From Merluccius polli (Eukaryota > Chordata > Actinopteri > Gadiformes > Merlucciidae): a stretch of 64,000 bases of DNA. Where the stretch lies: assembly GCA_030340625.1 (NCBI GenBank), contig JAOPHQ010005716.1, positions 62,001-126,000 of the forward strand. The letters run 5' to 3'. The stretch's first letter is position 1; each line of letters begins with the position of its first letter. This document shows, in pieces, positions 20,301 to 28,929 of the stretch. A program made the translations under genes and the position numbers. The notes beneath the pieces are model-generated. The model saw nothing but the letters and a program-made list of their open reading frames with translations. It ran no database searches and was not told the origin of the DNA.

Positions 20301-22916
20301 TGGGATGTACCAGACTTTCCCAGGCTCTGGTTGGACGTCTACTTTCTCTGCATCACCATCCTTGAAAACACCTTCCATAAACCTCACATAGTCATTTTTG
20401 AACTTGGAGTTTCTGTCCAGCTTCCTTTTGAGGTGCTTCAACCGAGCCAAAGCCAGCTTCTTGTTATCTGGTAGGTGAGGACGTACTTTAAAGGGAAGAG
20501 GCATCTCCAGGTGGCCAAGCTCGTTTTGCCGGATTCCTCCCTTTAAGATCTGCAGGAAGCGAATATCTTCTTGAGATATGCTTTTGTCGCCTGATTTGGT
20601 GTCTGCAAAGTCGGACTCAAGAGCCTTAATGATAGAAGATGGCGTTACAGGTGGTAGCTCTCTTACAGATACCCGATGACAAAGTCCAGTCACATATTTA
20701 GCATTCACACTCTGTGGCATGCTTCCCACAATGCTCCAACCGAGGTCGGTTTTAATGGCGTAGGGCTCGTAGTCACCCCCAGTGATGACCCTTCTTGGTA
20801 TTAGCGCTCTGGAGCAGTCATAGCCAATCAATAATCCCACACCACAGTCCATTAATGGGGGTATCTCCTTGGCCATGTTGACAAGGTGTTTCCATTTTTT
20901 GGCTGTTTGACAAGTGGGAATATGTGTGCGTTCAAGAGGAATGAAGTCTCTCGTGTAGGCTGGAGGTAAGCTGATGGAAATGTTTGAGGAGAGACCTCTG
21001 ACTTTGAGATCACATACTCTTTGACTCTTCACAACTGAATCTTTCCCCATCATGGTGGAGAGCTTCAGCTTCACAGGTTCCATCGCTGCCTGAAGCTTTT
21101 CACACACCTCTTGATCCACAAATGTGTGACTACTTTGAGTGTCCAGTAACGCATATGCTAAGGTTTCATTATAAGGAGCGTTAGGGGCTGAAATCCACAC
21201 TGGCACGATCATAGATGTGCTCCCACCTTCTCCATTTACGCAGCATGACAATGAGGATGTACTTTCCACAACTGCACTTTGCCTTGAGTCTGCTGAGAAA
21301 CGATCTTCATGCAGTGGAGTTGGGTGATTCTTTCTGCATATGCCACACATGGCTCTGTTTCTACAGTCTTTAGAGTTATGACCTTTTCTTAGACATGCAA
21401 AACACAGTTTGTTTTCGTGTATGCATTTTTTCTTTTCTTCTATAGACATTTCAGTTAGCTTTGTGCATCTATGTATGGAGTGGTTTTCTCCACAACAAAT
21501 ACACCTGGTCATGTTTGAGTTTTGTAGTGGTTTGCTCCATTTCTTTGACTTCTCCGTATCTCTCAGCTGGATTTCACCAGGGTCTGGTTTGGATGTGAAG
21601 CTTGATAGAACTGGAGCTTTCATATTTGTGGCAAACGTGTTTGCTTTTGAGCGCTTCACCTCTCTTACTGGTGTCTCTGTGGAGTGCCTTAAAGCATGTA
21701 AGGATGACACTGGATTACATGCAATACGTGCCTCTTTAGCGATGTATGAAGCAAACTCATGAAAGCTTGGATACTCCTGGCCTCGATCCAGCTGCTCCAT
21801 GACGTAGCGGTTCCACCTGGACGTCACCCATTCAGGAAGCTTGGCCAGCATTTTCTGGTTCTCCTCGCAGTCATTCAGAACTTGTAGACCCTTTATATGA
21901 GACATGGCGCTACTACATGTTTGCAGGAAATCACTGAATTCTCTCAGTTTGAGGAACTCTTTTCCACCAATCTTTGGCCACGTATTTAGTTTCTCTCTGA
22001 AAGCTCGTTGCACTACAAAGGAATTACCATATCTTGCGTTCAACCTATCCCATGCTTGTTGATAGGCTTCCTCATCTTTCCTGTAGAAGCTGCCTTCTAG
22101 AAAGGATTTAGCCTCCCCTGCTATGTACCTTTGCAGGTAGAACAGCCTATCTACAGGGTTGGAGCATCGTCTCTCTATAAGAGCCTCAAAGCTTGTGCTC
22201 CATTCTGTGAACTTCAGAGGATCACCTGAGAATACGGTAGGTTCTGGGGTTGGAAGGCGAGTGAGAGCTAATGATTCCTGTAATGCCTGGGCTAAGGATG
22301 TCTCATTTTTTACAGCTTGCTGTTCTTGACTTGAGATGGGGTGAGTGAATGAGTTTGTATCATCAACTTTGCCGCATACATGACTGTGAGATTCATACTT
22401 TCCTTTTGTTTCTTCTTCAGTATAAACATTTAGCTTTGCTTGAATAACATCAATGTCTCTCTGATTTTCAAGTTTTCTCAACTGCTGACGTTGAGCTTCG
22501 ATAGCAGCTTCCATGTCAATTTCAGCTCTCTTTGCAGCCAGCTGAGCTGCTGTTTCTGCCCTCTTAGCCGAAATGCTAGGTGATTCTGAGAGATGCTCTG
22601 AATGGTGGCAGCTGCGTGCAGTAACTCTGGAGTCTGTGGATCCATATATGGACCTAGCATATTCATTATCAAGTAGCATGCGTAACCTTGGTCTCTCTGC
22701 CTCAGCATCAAACTCACCTCCTTCAGTGAGGCGCACTCTCATCAATTGCAGTAAGTCTGCTGTCACAGCTGAGCATGCATCAACTTTTCTCCGAATTTCT
22801 TGACTTGGTGCGACTTGGAGTCGGATGCCATCATACAGCTCCTTTAACTCTGAGTCCTGCTTCTCAGCTTCATCCATCATGTTATACATGTCACTTTCAG
22901 AGCAATCTTGCTTCAA
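17301..22916 (-). CDS. BEL/Pao retrotransposon gag-pol polyprotein, uninterrupted
   Basis: A single 1871-codon frame. Visible domains in order: coiled-coil-like N-terminus rich in Ala/Arg/Glu (about 110-165); gag region with PEPTVFSGDPLKFTEWSTSF (about 224-400); cysteine/histidine knuckles CICCGENHSIHRC, CFACLRKGHNSKDC and CGICRKNHPTPLH (about 472-536); retropepsin-like site ALLDTQSSHTFV (Asp592; BEL/Pao proteases often have Gln where others have Gly); reverse transcriptase with AVMCDVKKMFHRF (Asp931) and YVDDGL (1009-1014); RNase H with HFSDASSQGYG (Asp1191) and TDSQ (1263-1266); integrase zinc region ending CVRCRRV (1528-1534); D,D,E core at Asp1563 (GMDCFGPF), Asp1625 (RSDQGTKF) and Glu1675 (GGVWERQ); and a C-terminal DUF5641-like tail. 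Every catalytic residue I can check is present, so the ORF is young or selected. No LTR pair or tRNA primer site could be found. Its 5' leader is interrupted by the element at 22984-26002. Confidence 0.95.
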   Translation of the reverse strand: MKQDCSESDMYNMMDEAEKQDSELKELYDGIRLQVAPSQEIRRKVDACSAVTADLLQLMRVRLTEGGEFDAEAERPRLRMLLDNEYARSIYGSTDSRVTARSCHHSEHLSESPSISAKRAETAAQLAAKRAEIDMEAAIEAQRQQLRKLENQRDIDVIQAKLNVYTEEETKGKYESHSHVCGKVDDTNSFTHPISSQEQQAVKNETSLAQALQESLALTRLPTPEPTVFSGDPLKFTEWSTSFEALIERRCSNPVDRLFYLQRYIAGEAKSFLEGSFYRKDEEAYQQAWDRLNARYGNSFVVQRAFREKLNTWPKIGGKEFLKLREFSDFLQTCSSAMSHIKGLQVLNDCEENQKMLAKLPEWVTSRWNRYVMEQLDRGQEYPSFHEFASYIAKEARIACNPVSSLHALRHSTETPVREVKRSKANTFATNMKAPVLSSFTSKPDPGEIQLRDTEKSKKWSKPLQNSNMTRCICCGENHSIHRCTKLTEMSIEEKKKCIHENKLCFACLRKGHNSKDCRNRAMCGICRKNHPTPLHEDRFSADSRQSAVVESTSSLSCCVNGEGGSTSMIVPVWISAPNAPYNETLAYALLDTQSSHTFVDQEVCEKLQAAMEPVKLKLSTMMGKDSVVKSQRVCDLKVRGLSSNISISLPPAYTRDFIPLERTHIPTCQTAKKWKHLVNMAKEIPPLMDCGVGLLIGYDCSRALIPRRVITGGDYEPYAIKTDLGWSIVGSMPQSVNAKYVTGLCHRVSVRELPPVTPSSIIKALESDFADTKSGDKSISQEDIRFLQILKGGIRQNELGHLEMPLPFKVRPHLPDNKKLALARLKHLKRKLDRNSKFKNDYVRFMEGVFKDGDAEKVDVQPEPGKVWYIPHQGVYHPRKPDKIRVVFDCSAKYEGTSLNDHLLTGPDLTNGLTAVLCRFRKHPIAVMCDVKKMFHRFHVSKEDRDYLRFLWWENGDTNSEPSEHRMKVHLFGASSSPGCANYGMKHLASQNEKECPSAASFIRKHFYVDDGLISVKSVGEAIELVKEAQALCAKGGLHLHKFLSNNREVLDSINNAERAVEVKNVDLNHEELPVQRVLGVRWNIESNSFSFEVTLDEKPATRRGILSIVASLYDPLGFLAPFILEGKRVLQEMCQRGTGWDESLPRELEVRWETWMKDLENLERIEIPRCFTPDGFGEVQRAELHHFSDASSQGYGQCSYIRLLSKDKVHCSLVMGKARVAPIKIVTIPRLELTAAVTSTAVSNMLREELELKIDEEYYWTDSQVVLSYINNEARRFHVFVANRVERIRETTEARQWHYVDTAENPADHASRGLKVADLINSNWLSGPKFLWEREIATNQVTSDLLVGDPEVRIIQVLKTEAVRQFDIQGHLSRFSRWTIAVNVIARIQRLAKRIKTTEPLNVEERRQAALTLIKLAQHNAFQEELNMLSQKSGKLPCTHQLYPLDPFLQDGIMRVGGRLRKASVPLELKHPVILPKDGAVTRLIIAHYHDKIQHQGRGQTLNGLRANGYWIVGGSKAVAQHIRQCVRCRRVRAPPEEQRMADLPSDRVEPTPPFTYCGMDCFGPFHTKQGRKEQKRYGLLFTCLCSRAVHIEMLEDMTTDAFINALRCFVAIRGSVRHIRSDQGTKFVGAKNEMAKALKELDKERVAAYLSDNQCDFQMNTPHSSHTGGVWERQIRTVRSVLSTVLVNSAGRLDDASLRTFFYEAMAIVNNRPLTVDTISDPTSLEPLTPNHLITMKSSIPLPPPGKFVKEDLYAKKRWRRVQYLSEQFWHRWRKEYLSNITLRQRWHAPRRNVDVGDIVIIKEEDVPRNEWKLAKVVEAHEDDDGLVRKVTVQVGERKLGKRGERLNQPSIVQRPIQKLVVLVKSSE

Positions 22917-23563
22917 CCTTGTACGAATGTCTCTTACGTAGGCGGGCGGAGCCAGGCTAACTCAAAACGTGTACTACTCTTAATAGTCAGGTGGCTTACG
23001 AGTATTTTCGACATTACCGTTACCGGGCGGACAAAAGCACCAAATTTTGCATGAGGCTTCCTTAGGGCTTGGTAGTCACTTTTAGCCTAGGAGCCACCCC
23101 TCCCCCCTCCCTATTTAATATTTAAGGGTATTTTTCAGAATTCGGGCCCATTTTTCAGAATTCGGCCCATTTCTGTCCACAGACAGGGTGTAATTATATT
23201 AAAAACGAATTACATCTAATACATTTTAGATCCATTAATTAGTATAAACAAAAACAAGCCTAGACTTTTTTTATGGTTGCTCTTACTAATGATTTTAACA
23301 CATTTTATTGGTGTTTAGTGGTACAATATCTGTGTTTTGGTGTTGTCCGCCACCATAGTTTTCACATGTCGTGCCATATCTCAAACATTATTTATCACCA
23401 GAGGGTGGGGGAGAGTCTGTGGGGGAGGGGGAGTTCGGGGGAGGGGGCAGCAGAGCATGTTTGGTGCTTTTGTCCAGCCTGTGTTAAGAATTGCAGGAAG
23501 GGACTCAAACGCAGACCCAATGCAGGAAAGAACTCAGAATTTATTCAAAAACAGTTAACACTC

Positions 23564-24343
23564 TCAGAAGTCCAGAACACATTTACATTTGCAAAGTGGT
23601 GAACAGTCCAGGTTTGCTTTGCCACAGCTGCAGTTGGAACAGTCTCCTTTGCAGGAACATTTAATGAGCTCCCTGCACGCTCTTGAAACTTCTGGAGTTG
23701 TCATCCAAACAGGCACCCATAAGTTGGATACCTTGTTCCAGGCATACTGTTGTGGAGAAGGAACCACCTGCTGTGTTTGTGTGCTGGTAGTCCAGATTCC
23801 TGCTTGATACACTGCTCGTCTCAGGTGCTGGAGCAGTGCATCCTGGGTGGGTGGCAATTTGTCCATTGCCAGATTCTTCTTGCAGAAAAGTTCCTTTCTT
23901 GCTTCATTGACTGAGGTCAAAGGGCTGGTTTTGTCATACAGAATAACAGTCAGTCTCTCGAGCTTCTGGAATGATTCATCATCCAGTTCGAGCTGCTGGA
24001 AGGGATGGTTGGCCAGAAATACAAATGTCTCTGTAACATCTTCATAAGACTGCCAGGCTTGCCATACTGACTTCTTGCCTTTTCCATTGAATGCAGAGGT
24101 CGTGTCACAGCCAGAGTATGCATGGAACACAGGTAGGCCTTTTGATCGTGACTCCCCGAGGCTTGCACAGATGGTGTTGATGTGGTAAAACCTGTAATTC
24201 TTGCCCATACCAAAAGCAACCCAGATGTCGACCAAAGGTTGAGTCGCAAGCATGTCATGGAAGGTGCCAACAAGTATGACAATGACATCTGTATCCACTG
24301 TACGTACCAGGAACATCGTTTCCCCTTGTTCCAGTGCATGAAT
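23564..24343 (-). pseudogene. XPG/FEN-like nuclease, left-arm inverted copy
   Basis: The minus-strand frame encodes the same 250 residues as the right-arm copy from FLVRTVDTDVIVILVG to the Cys-rich end CKCKCVLDF. The sequence stops being coding at the palindrome centre, before the upstream EEADTR motif, so this copy lacks the first acidic motif of the nuclease site. It is a by-product of the inverted duplication. Protein identity between the arms looks complete over the shared part. Confidence 0.8.
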
Positions 24344-25447
24344 GATGCAAAAAGATTGGATCTTGTTTGGGACACTTACACCACAGACAGTTTGAAAGAG
24401 TCTACCCGAGAAAAGCGAGGCACAGGTGTACGAAGGAAAGTATCAAGTCATACCAAGCTTCCTGGCAATTGGATGGACTTCCTTCGGGACACAATGAACA
24501 AGTAGGAACTGTTTGGTTTTTTGACTTCCAAGATTAAAGAGTTTAGCTGGCCACAAGACAAGGCTGTCTACGCCACATCAGGGCCAGCTGTGGTATCCAT
24601 TGGTTCCAGCAGCCCCATGAACAACTGCAATCAGGAGGAAGCAGACACGAGGCTTGTAGTCCACATTCTTCATGCACTGGAACAAGGGGAGACGAAGTTC
24701 CTGGTACGTACAGTGGATACAGATGTCATTGTCATACTTGTTGGCACCTTCCATGACATGCTTGCGACTCAACCTTTGGTCGACATCTGGGTTGCTTTTG
24801 GTATGGGCAAGAATTACAGGTTTTACCACATCAACACCATCTGTGCAAGCCTCGGGGAGTCACGATCAAAAGGCCTACCTGTGTTCCATGCATACTCTGG
24901 CTGTGACACGACCTCTGCATTCAATGGAAAAGGCAAGAAGTCAGTATGGCAAGCCTGGCAGTCTTATGAAGATGTTACAGAGACATTTGTATTTCTGGCC
25001 AACCATCCCTTCCAGCAGCTCGAACTGGATGATGAATCATTCCAGAAGCTCGAGAGACTGACTGTTATTCTGTATGACAAAACCAGCCCTTTGACCTCAG
25101 TCAATGAAGCAAGAAAGGAACTTTTCTGCAAGAAGAATCTGGCAATGGACAAATTGCCACCCACCCAGGATGCACTGCTCCAGCACCTGAGACGAGCAGT
25201 GTATCAAGCAGGAATCTGGACTACCAGCACACAAACACAGCAGGTGGTTCCTTCTCCACAACAGTATGCCTGGAACAAGGTATCCAACTTATGGGTGCCT
25301 GTTTGGATGACAACTCCAGAAGTTTCAAGAGCGTGCAGGGAGCTCATTAAATGTTCCTGCAAAGGAGACTGTTCCAACTGCAGCTGTGGCAAAGCAAACC
25401 TGGACTGTTCACCACTTTGCAAGTGTAAATGTGTTCTGGACTTCTGA
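24341..25447 (+). pseudogene. XPG/FEN-like nuclease of a DNA transposon, 5'-truncated, one stop
   Basis: One frame runs from the palindrome centre to the stop at 25447. It starts NDAKRLDLVWDTYTTDSLK, TREKRGTGVRRKVSSHTKLP and GNWMDFLRDTMNK, then a TAG at 24503-24505, then ELFGFLTSKIKEFSW and an open part of 308 codons from the ATG at 24521. Numbering from that ATG: EEADTR (39-44) and VDTDVIVILVG (65-75) resemble the XPG-I acidic motifs, HAYSGCDTTSAFNGKGKK (123-140) resembles the FEN/XPG helix-two-turn-helix, and the last 30 residues form a repeated CxC array (CSCKGDCSNCSCGK, CKCKC). The part upstream of the centre has been replaced by the inverted arm. Similar proteins occur in repeats of cnidarians, arthropods and fish. 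The nuclease role is inferred from motifs. Confidence 0.75.
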
Positions 25448-26009
25448 GAGTGTTAACTGTTTTTGAATAAATTCTGAGTTCTTTCCTGCATTGGGTCTGC
25501 GTTTGAGTCCCTTCCTGCAATTCTTAACACAGGCTGGACAAAAGCACCAAACATGCCCTGCTGCCCCCTCCCCCACAGACTCTCCCCCACCCTCTGGTGA
25601 TAAATAATGTTTGAGATATGGCACGACATGTGAAAACTATGGTGGCGGACAACACCAAAACACAGATATTGTACCACTAAACACCAATAAAATGTGTTAA
25701 AATCATTAGTAAGAGCAACCATAAAAAAAGTCTAGGCTTGTTTTTGTTTATACTAATTAATGGATCTAAAATGTATTAGATGTAATTCGTTTTTAATATA
25801 ATTACACCCTGTCTGTGGACAGAAATGGGCCGAATTCTGAAAAATGGGCCCGAATTCTGAAAAATACCCTTAAATATTAAATAGGGAGGGGGGAGGGGTG
25901 GCTCCTAGGCTAAATTTGACTACTAAGCCCTAAGGAAGACCCATGCAAAGTTTGGTGCTTTTGTCCAGTCGGTATCGGTATTTTCGTTAAGCCACCTGAC
26001 TATAAACAA

Positions 26010-26300
26010 GTGTGTGCGGCGTGCCTGTTTTGTTTCCGCTCTAGATCCGGTGTGGTGTTGTAGTTTTTGACGGAATGAGGGCTGTGTGAGTGCGCGTGCG
26101 TGCGTGTGTGCGTGCGTGTGTGTGTGTGAGCGAGCCTGGGTTGAGCGCGAGGAACATTAGGAGAGAGTTACGGCTAACTTTATGTTGGAGTTGTTTTGGC
26201 GTGGTTGCGGCCGACAGTAACCTGATCTGTTGCAACAATAAATGTTGTTTGCTGAACACCACTGCGTCGTCTTTCCAACGCGTCCTGGCGGACGCTACAT
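26010..26300. other. LTR-like block of uncertain origin
   Basis: This block begins tgtgtgcggcgtgcc and ends ctggcggacgctaca, so it reads TGT...ACA on either strand, and it has caataaatgttg about 60 bases before its right end. It lies where the 5' LTR of the BEL/Pao element would be once the palindromic insertion is removed. No second copy is present on the other side of the ORF, so this is only a candidate. Confidence 0.35.
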
Positions 26301-27306
26301 TATGTTTATGAATGGCAGTGGCATGGCCACCCTACTCACTGTACCTTGCACATGAATATATGAACCTGTGTATTATTTCAATATCTTAGTATTGAATGCA
26401 CAATAACAAGGTACATTTATACATGGCACTATAGGACCAGTTTAATATAAAACACAATTTTACACAACATAAGTAAGGGGTCCCCGCTCCATCTCTCTAT
26501 CAGTTTGGGGGTCCTTGGCCTGGAACACGTTGAAGACCCCTGATTGAGTCTATTTGTTTATTTATTTAGTTTAGCTCTCCTTAAATTAAATTCACGCTTC
26601 AAAACGCACGACTTTTACTTATAAGGCGATCTTTACTTTGAAGGCGAGCTGTCTCTGTTTCCGGCTCTCGACTTCCTTGTTCAAATTTCATTGTACAACT
26701 TGGATAATGGAACAAGCTGACGCTTTGGCGCGCTGAATTGCATTGCACGTCTCGGACAATGAAATTAGGCAATACCCCCGAAACTGGCCTTTTTCATTAT
26801 ACAACGTGAACAACTGTAAATGAATTATACTTCGTACACGGACGCAAGTGTAGATATCTACAATGAACAATGCCGAATAATTGAATTGTTGATATCAACA
26901 ATTGACATTTACACTAGTGAGAATTGAATTGTTGATATCAATAATTAACATATTTACCAGTGATTGAGTTGTAGATTATGGAGGACTAAAAGTGCCAAAA
27001 TTAAATAAATAAATACACCATTAAATAATTACTTAAATGTGTCATTAATTAATTAAAAATGGAATTAAATACTTAAATGTGTCATTAATTCATTAAAATA
27101 CCGATTAATTTTATGTAAAAAAGAACAACCATATATAATCATTTCACTATTTAATTAATTTACATTTACATTTCATGATCCTGTGTTGCAGTGCTTCATG
27201 AATTGTCAAACTGTCAAACTCGCCCATCAAAGTCAGTGGGTGGGGCTAACGCTAATCTAGTCTGATCCATTGCTTTGGTCTGAAGTAGAGTGCCTGGATA
27301 GAGAAA

Positions 27307-27399
27307 ATGGAGGATCTTAATGAACTTTCTAGGGAGTTGATGAGAGACGTTTTAAACTTAGCAGAGGATGTGGAAGCAGAACCAGAAAGTTTTGTTTAA
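27307..27399 (+). other. Conserved 30-codon ORF in element A
   Basis: The frame reads MEDLNELSRELMRDVLNLAE and DVEAEPESFV then TAA. Near-identical ORFs occur in element B (27948-28040) and in the copy at 55138-56009 (minus strand, 55660-55568). They may be the N-terminus of a lost transposase or simply part of the repeat. No function can be assigned. Confidence 0.5.
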
Positions 27400-27598
27400 T
27401 AGAGTATCTAAACCAACGTAGAGGGGAACAGCGCCACCCAGTGTATTGGAATGTGTTCACTAGCTCTGCATCAATCCATTATCTGGAATTGATTTGCCTT
27501 GACTTGATGCGCAGGGTAACCAATCAGGCATTAGGATCCGCCTACCAACTTTGATGGGCGAGTTTGACAGTTTGACAATTCGTGAAGCACTGCAACAC

Positions 27599-28445
27599 TA
27601 TGGAGGACTAAAAGTGCCAAAATTAAATAAATAAATACACCATTAAATAATTACTTAAATGTGTCATTAATTCATTAAATTGGAATTAAATACTTAAATG
27701 TGTAATTAATTCATTAAAATACAGATTCATTTTATGTTAAAAAACAACAACATATATAATCATTTCACTATTTAATTAATTTGCATTTACATTTCATGAT
27801 TTACATTTACATTTCATGATCCTGTGTTGCAGTGCTTCATGAATTGTCAAACTGTCAAACTCGCCCATCAAAGTCAGTGGGTGGGGCTAACGCTAATCTA
27901 GTCTGATCCATTGCTTTGGTCTGAAGTAGAGTGCCTGGATAGAGAAAATGGAGGATCTTCATGAACTTTCTAGGGAGTTGGTGAGAGACGTTTTAGACTT
28001 AGCAGAGGATGTGGAAGCAGGACCAGAAAGTTTTGTTTAATAGAGTATCTAAACCAACGTAGAGGGGAATAGCGCCACCCAGTGTATTGGAACTAGCTCT
28101 GCATCAATCCATTATCTGGAATTGATTTGCCTTGACTTGATGCGCAGGGTAACCAATCAGGCATTAGGATCCGCCTACCAACTTTGATGGGCGAGTTTGA
28201 CAGTTTGACAATTCATGAAGCACTGCAACACAGGACCATGAAATGTAAATCATGAAATGTAAATGTAAATTAATTAAATAGTGAAATGATTATATATGTG
28301 TTTTTACATAAAATTAATCGGTATTTTAATGAATTAATGACACATTTAAGTATTTAATTCCAATTTTAATTAATTAATGACACATTTAAGTAATTATTTA
28401 ATGGTGTATTTATTTATTTAATTTTGGCACTTTTAGTCCTCCATA
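27599..28445. mobile_element. 6-bp-TSD element B nested in element A
   Basis: A complete 847-bp copy with the same tatggaggac/gtcctccata termini. It is flanked by the exact duplication caacac (27593-27598 and 28446-28451), which lies inside element A. It carries a 30-codon ORF (27948-28040) matching those in the other copies. Confidence 0.88.
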
Positions 28446-28929
28446 CAACACAGGATAATGAAATGTAAATGTAAATCATGAAATGTAAATGTTAAGTAAT
28501 TAAATAGTGAAATGATTTTACATGTTTGTTTGTTTTTTTACATAAAATGAATCGGTATTTTAATGAATTAATGACACATTTATGTATTTAATTCCAATCT
28601 TAATGAATTAATGACACATTTAAGTAATTATTTAATGGTGTATTTATTTATTTAATTTTGGCACTTTTAGTCCTCCATAGTAGATGTCATTAGAATTGCA
28701 ACTAGTAAAAATTACATTATGGATATGTGGACTTGGAATTATAAAATTGTCAAAATTGAATTATAGATATGAATAGAAGTCAATGGTAAAAGTTGACGAG
28801 TTGTAATTATGTTACAGATATCTACATGGATATGTTGGCTTGGAATTTCAACTAGTCAAAAAGCAATTGTTGATATCTACAATTGTTATTACCGCTACTG
28901 ATTAAATGTTAAAACACCTTGCCATATGA

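Larger units (their letters stand above)
22984..26002. mobile_element. 3-kb palindromic DNA transposon with nuclease gene in both arms
   Basis: The left end starts tagtcaggtggctta and the right end finishes taagccacctgacta. TAA flanks both ends (22981-22983 and 26003-26005), a 3-bp duplication. The left arm (22984-24343) is the reverse complement of the right arm (24669-26002) with few differences, around a 325-bp centre. Each arm carries the C-terminal 250 residues of the same XPG-like nuclease. Academ-type DNA transposons are known to encode XPG-family nucleases and make 3-4-bp duplications, so I tentatively place it there. It lies in the leader of the BEL/Pao element and is therefore younger than it. 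Confidence 0.8.
16135..26843. mobile_element. Long-TIR element X2 with nested insertions
   Basis: The left arm (16135-16503) and the right arm (26477-26843) are inverted copies of about 370 bases, beginning gtccgtgtacgaagtataat and including gcctaatttcattgtccgag, cgccaaagcgtcagcttgtt and gaaatttgaacaaggaagtc. The inner part of each arm is a hAT-like end (caggggtcttcaacgtttt), also inverted. Between the arms are a BEL/Pao ORF and a palindromic nuclease element. The outer part is the same family as X1. No transposase of its own is visible. The boundary with X1 has no spacer. Confidence 0.65.
26977..28679. mobile_element. 6-bp-TSD element A (IS3EU-like), split by a copy of itself
   Basis: Termini are tatggaggactaaaagtgcc and its inverse. 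The exact duplication gtagat flanks it (26971-26976 and 28680-28685). The interior is a long inverted repeat (cttcatgaattgtcaaactg then tcaaactcgcccatcaaag facing its complement). Removing the inner copy B and one caacac leaves about 850 bases, the length of the other two copies. A 6-bp TSD with TAT...ATA ends is, from memory, what is described for the IS3EU superfamily; no transposase is present to confirm it. Confidence 0.8.
8245..28924. mobile_element. Outer short-TIR element split by nested insertions
   Basis: The left end at 8245 reads tggcaag, then gttaacatttaatcagtag. The right end, reverse-complemented from 28924, reads tggcaag then gttttaacatttaatcagtag. TA flanks both ends (8243-8244 and 28925-28926); alternatively atgaaca (8235-8241 and 28926-28932) can be read as a 7-bp duplication with slightly uneven ends. 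Material of the same character, with many gatatctacaatt/gatatcaacaatt palindromes and ctagt motifs, is found only at 8245-8346, 9252-9519, 26844-26976 and 28686-28924, together about 0.7 kb. I infer one MITE-sized element into which all other elements in this interval were inserted. Confidence 0.65.

Noticed and set aside
26977..28679. CRISPR-like spaced repeats
   Set aside because: The repeats are terminal and internal inverted repeats of nested transposons with exact target duplications in a eukaryotic genome.
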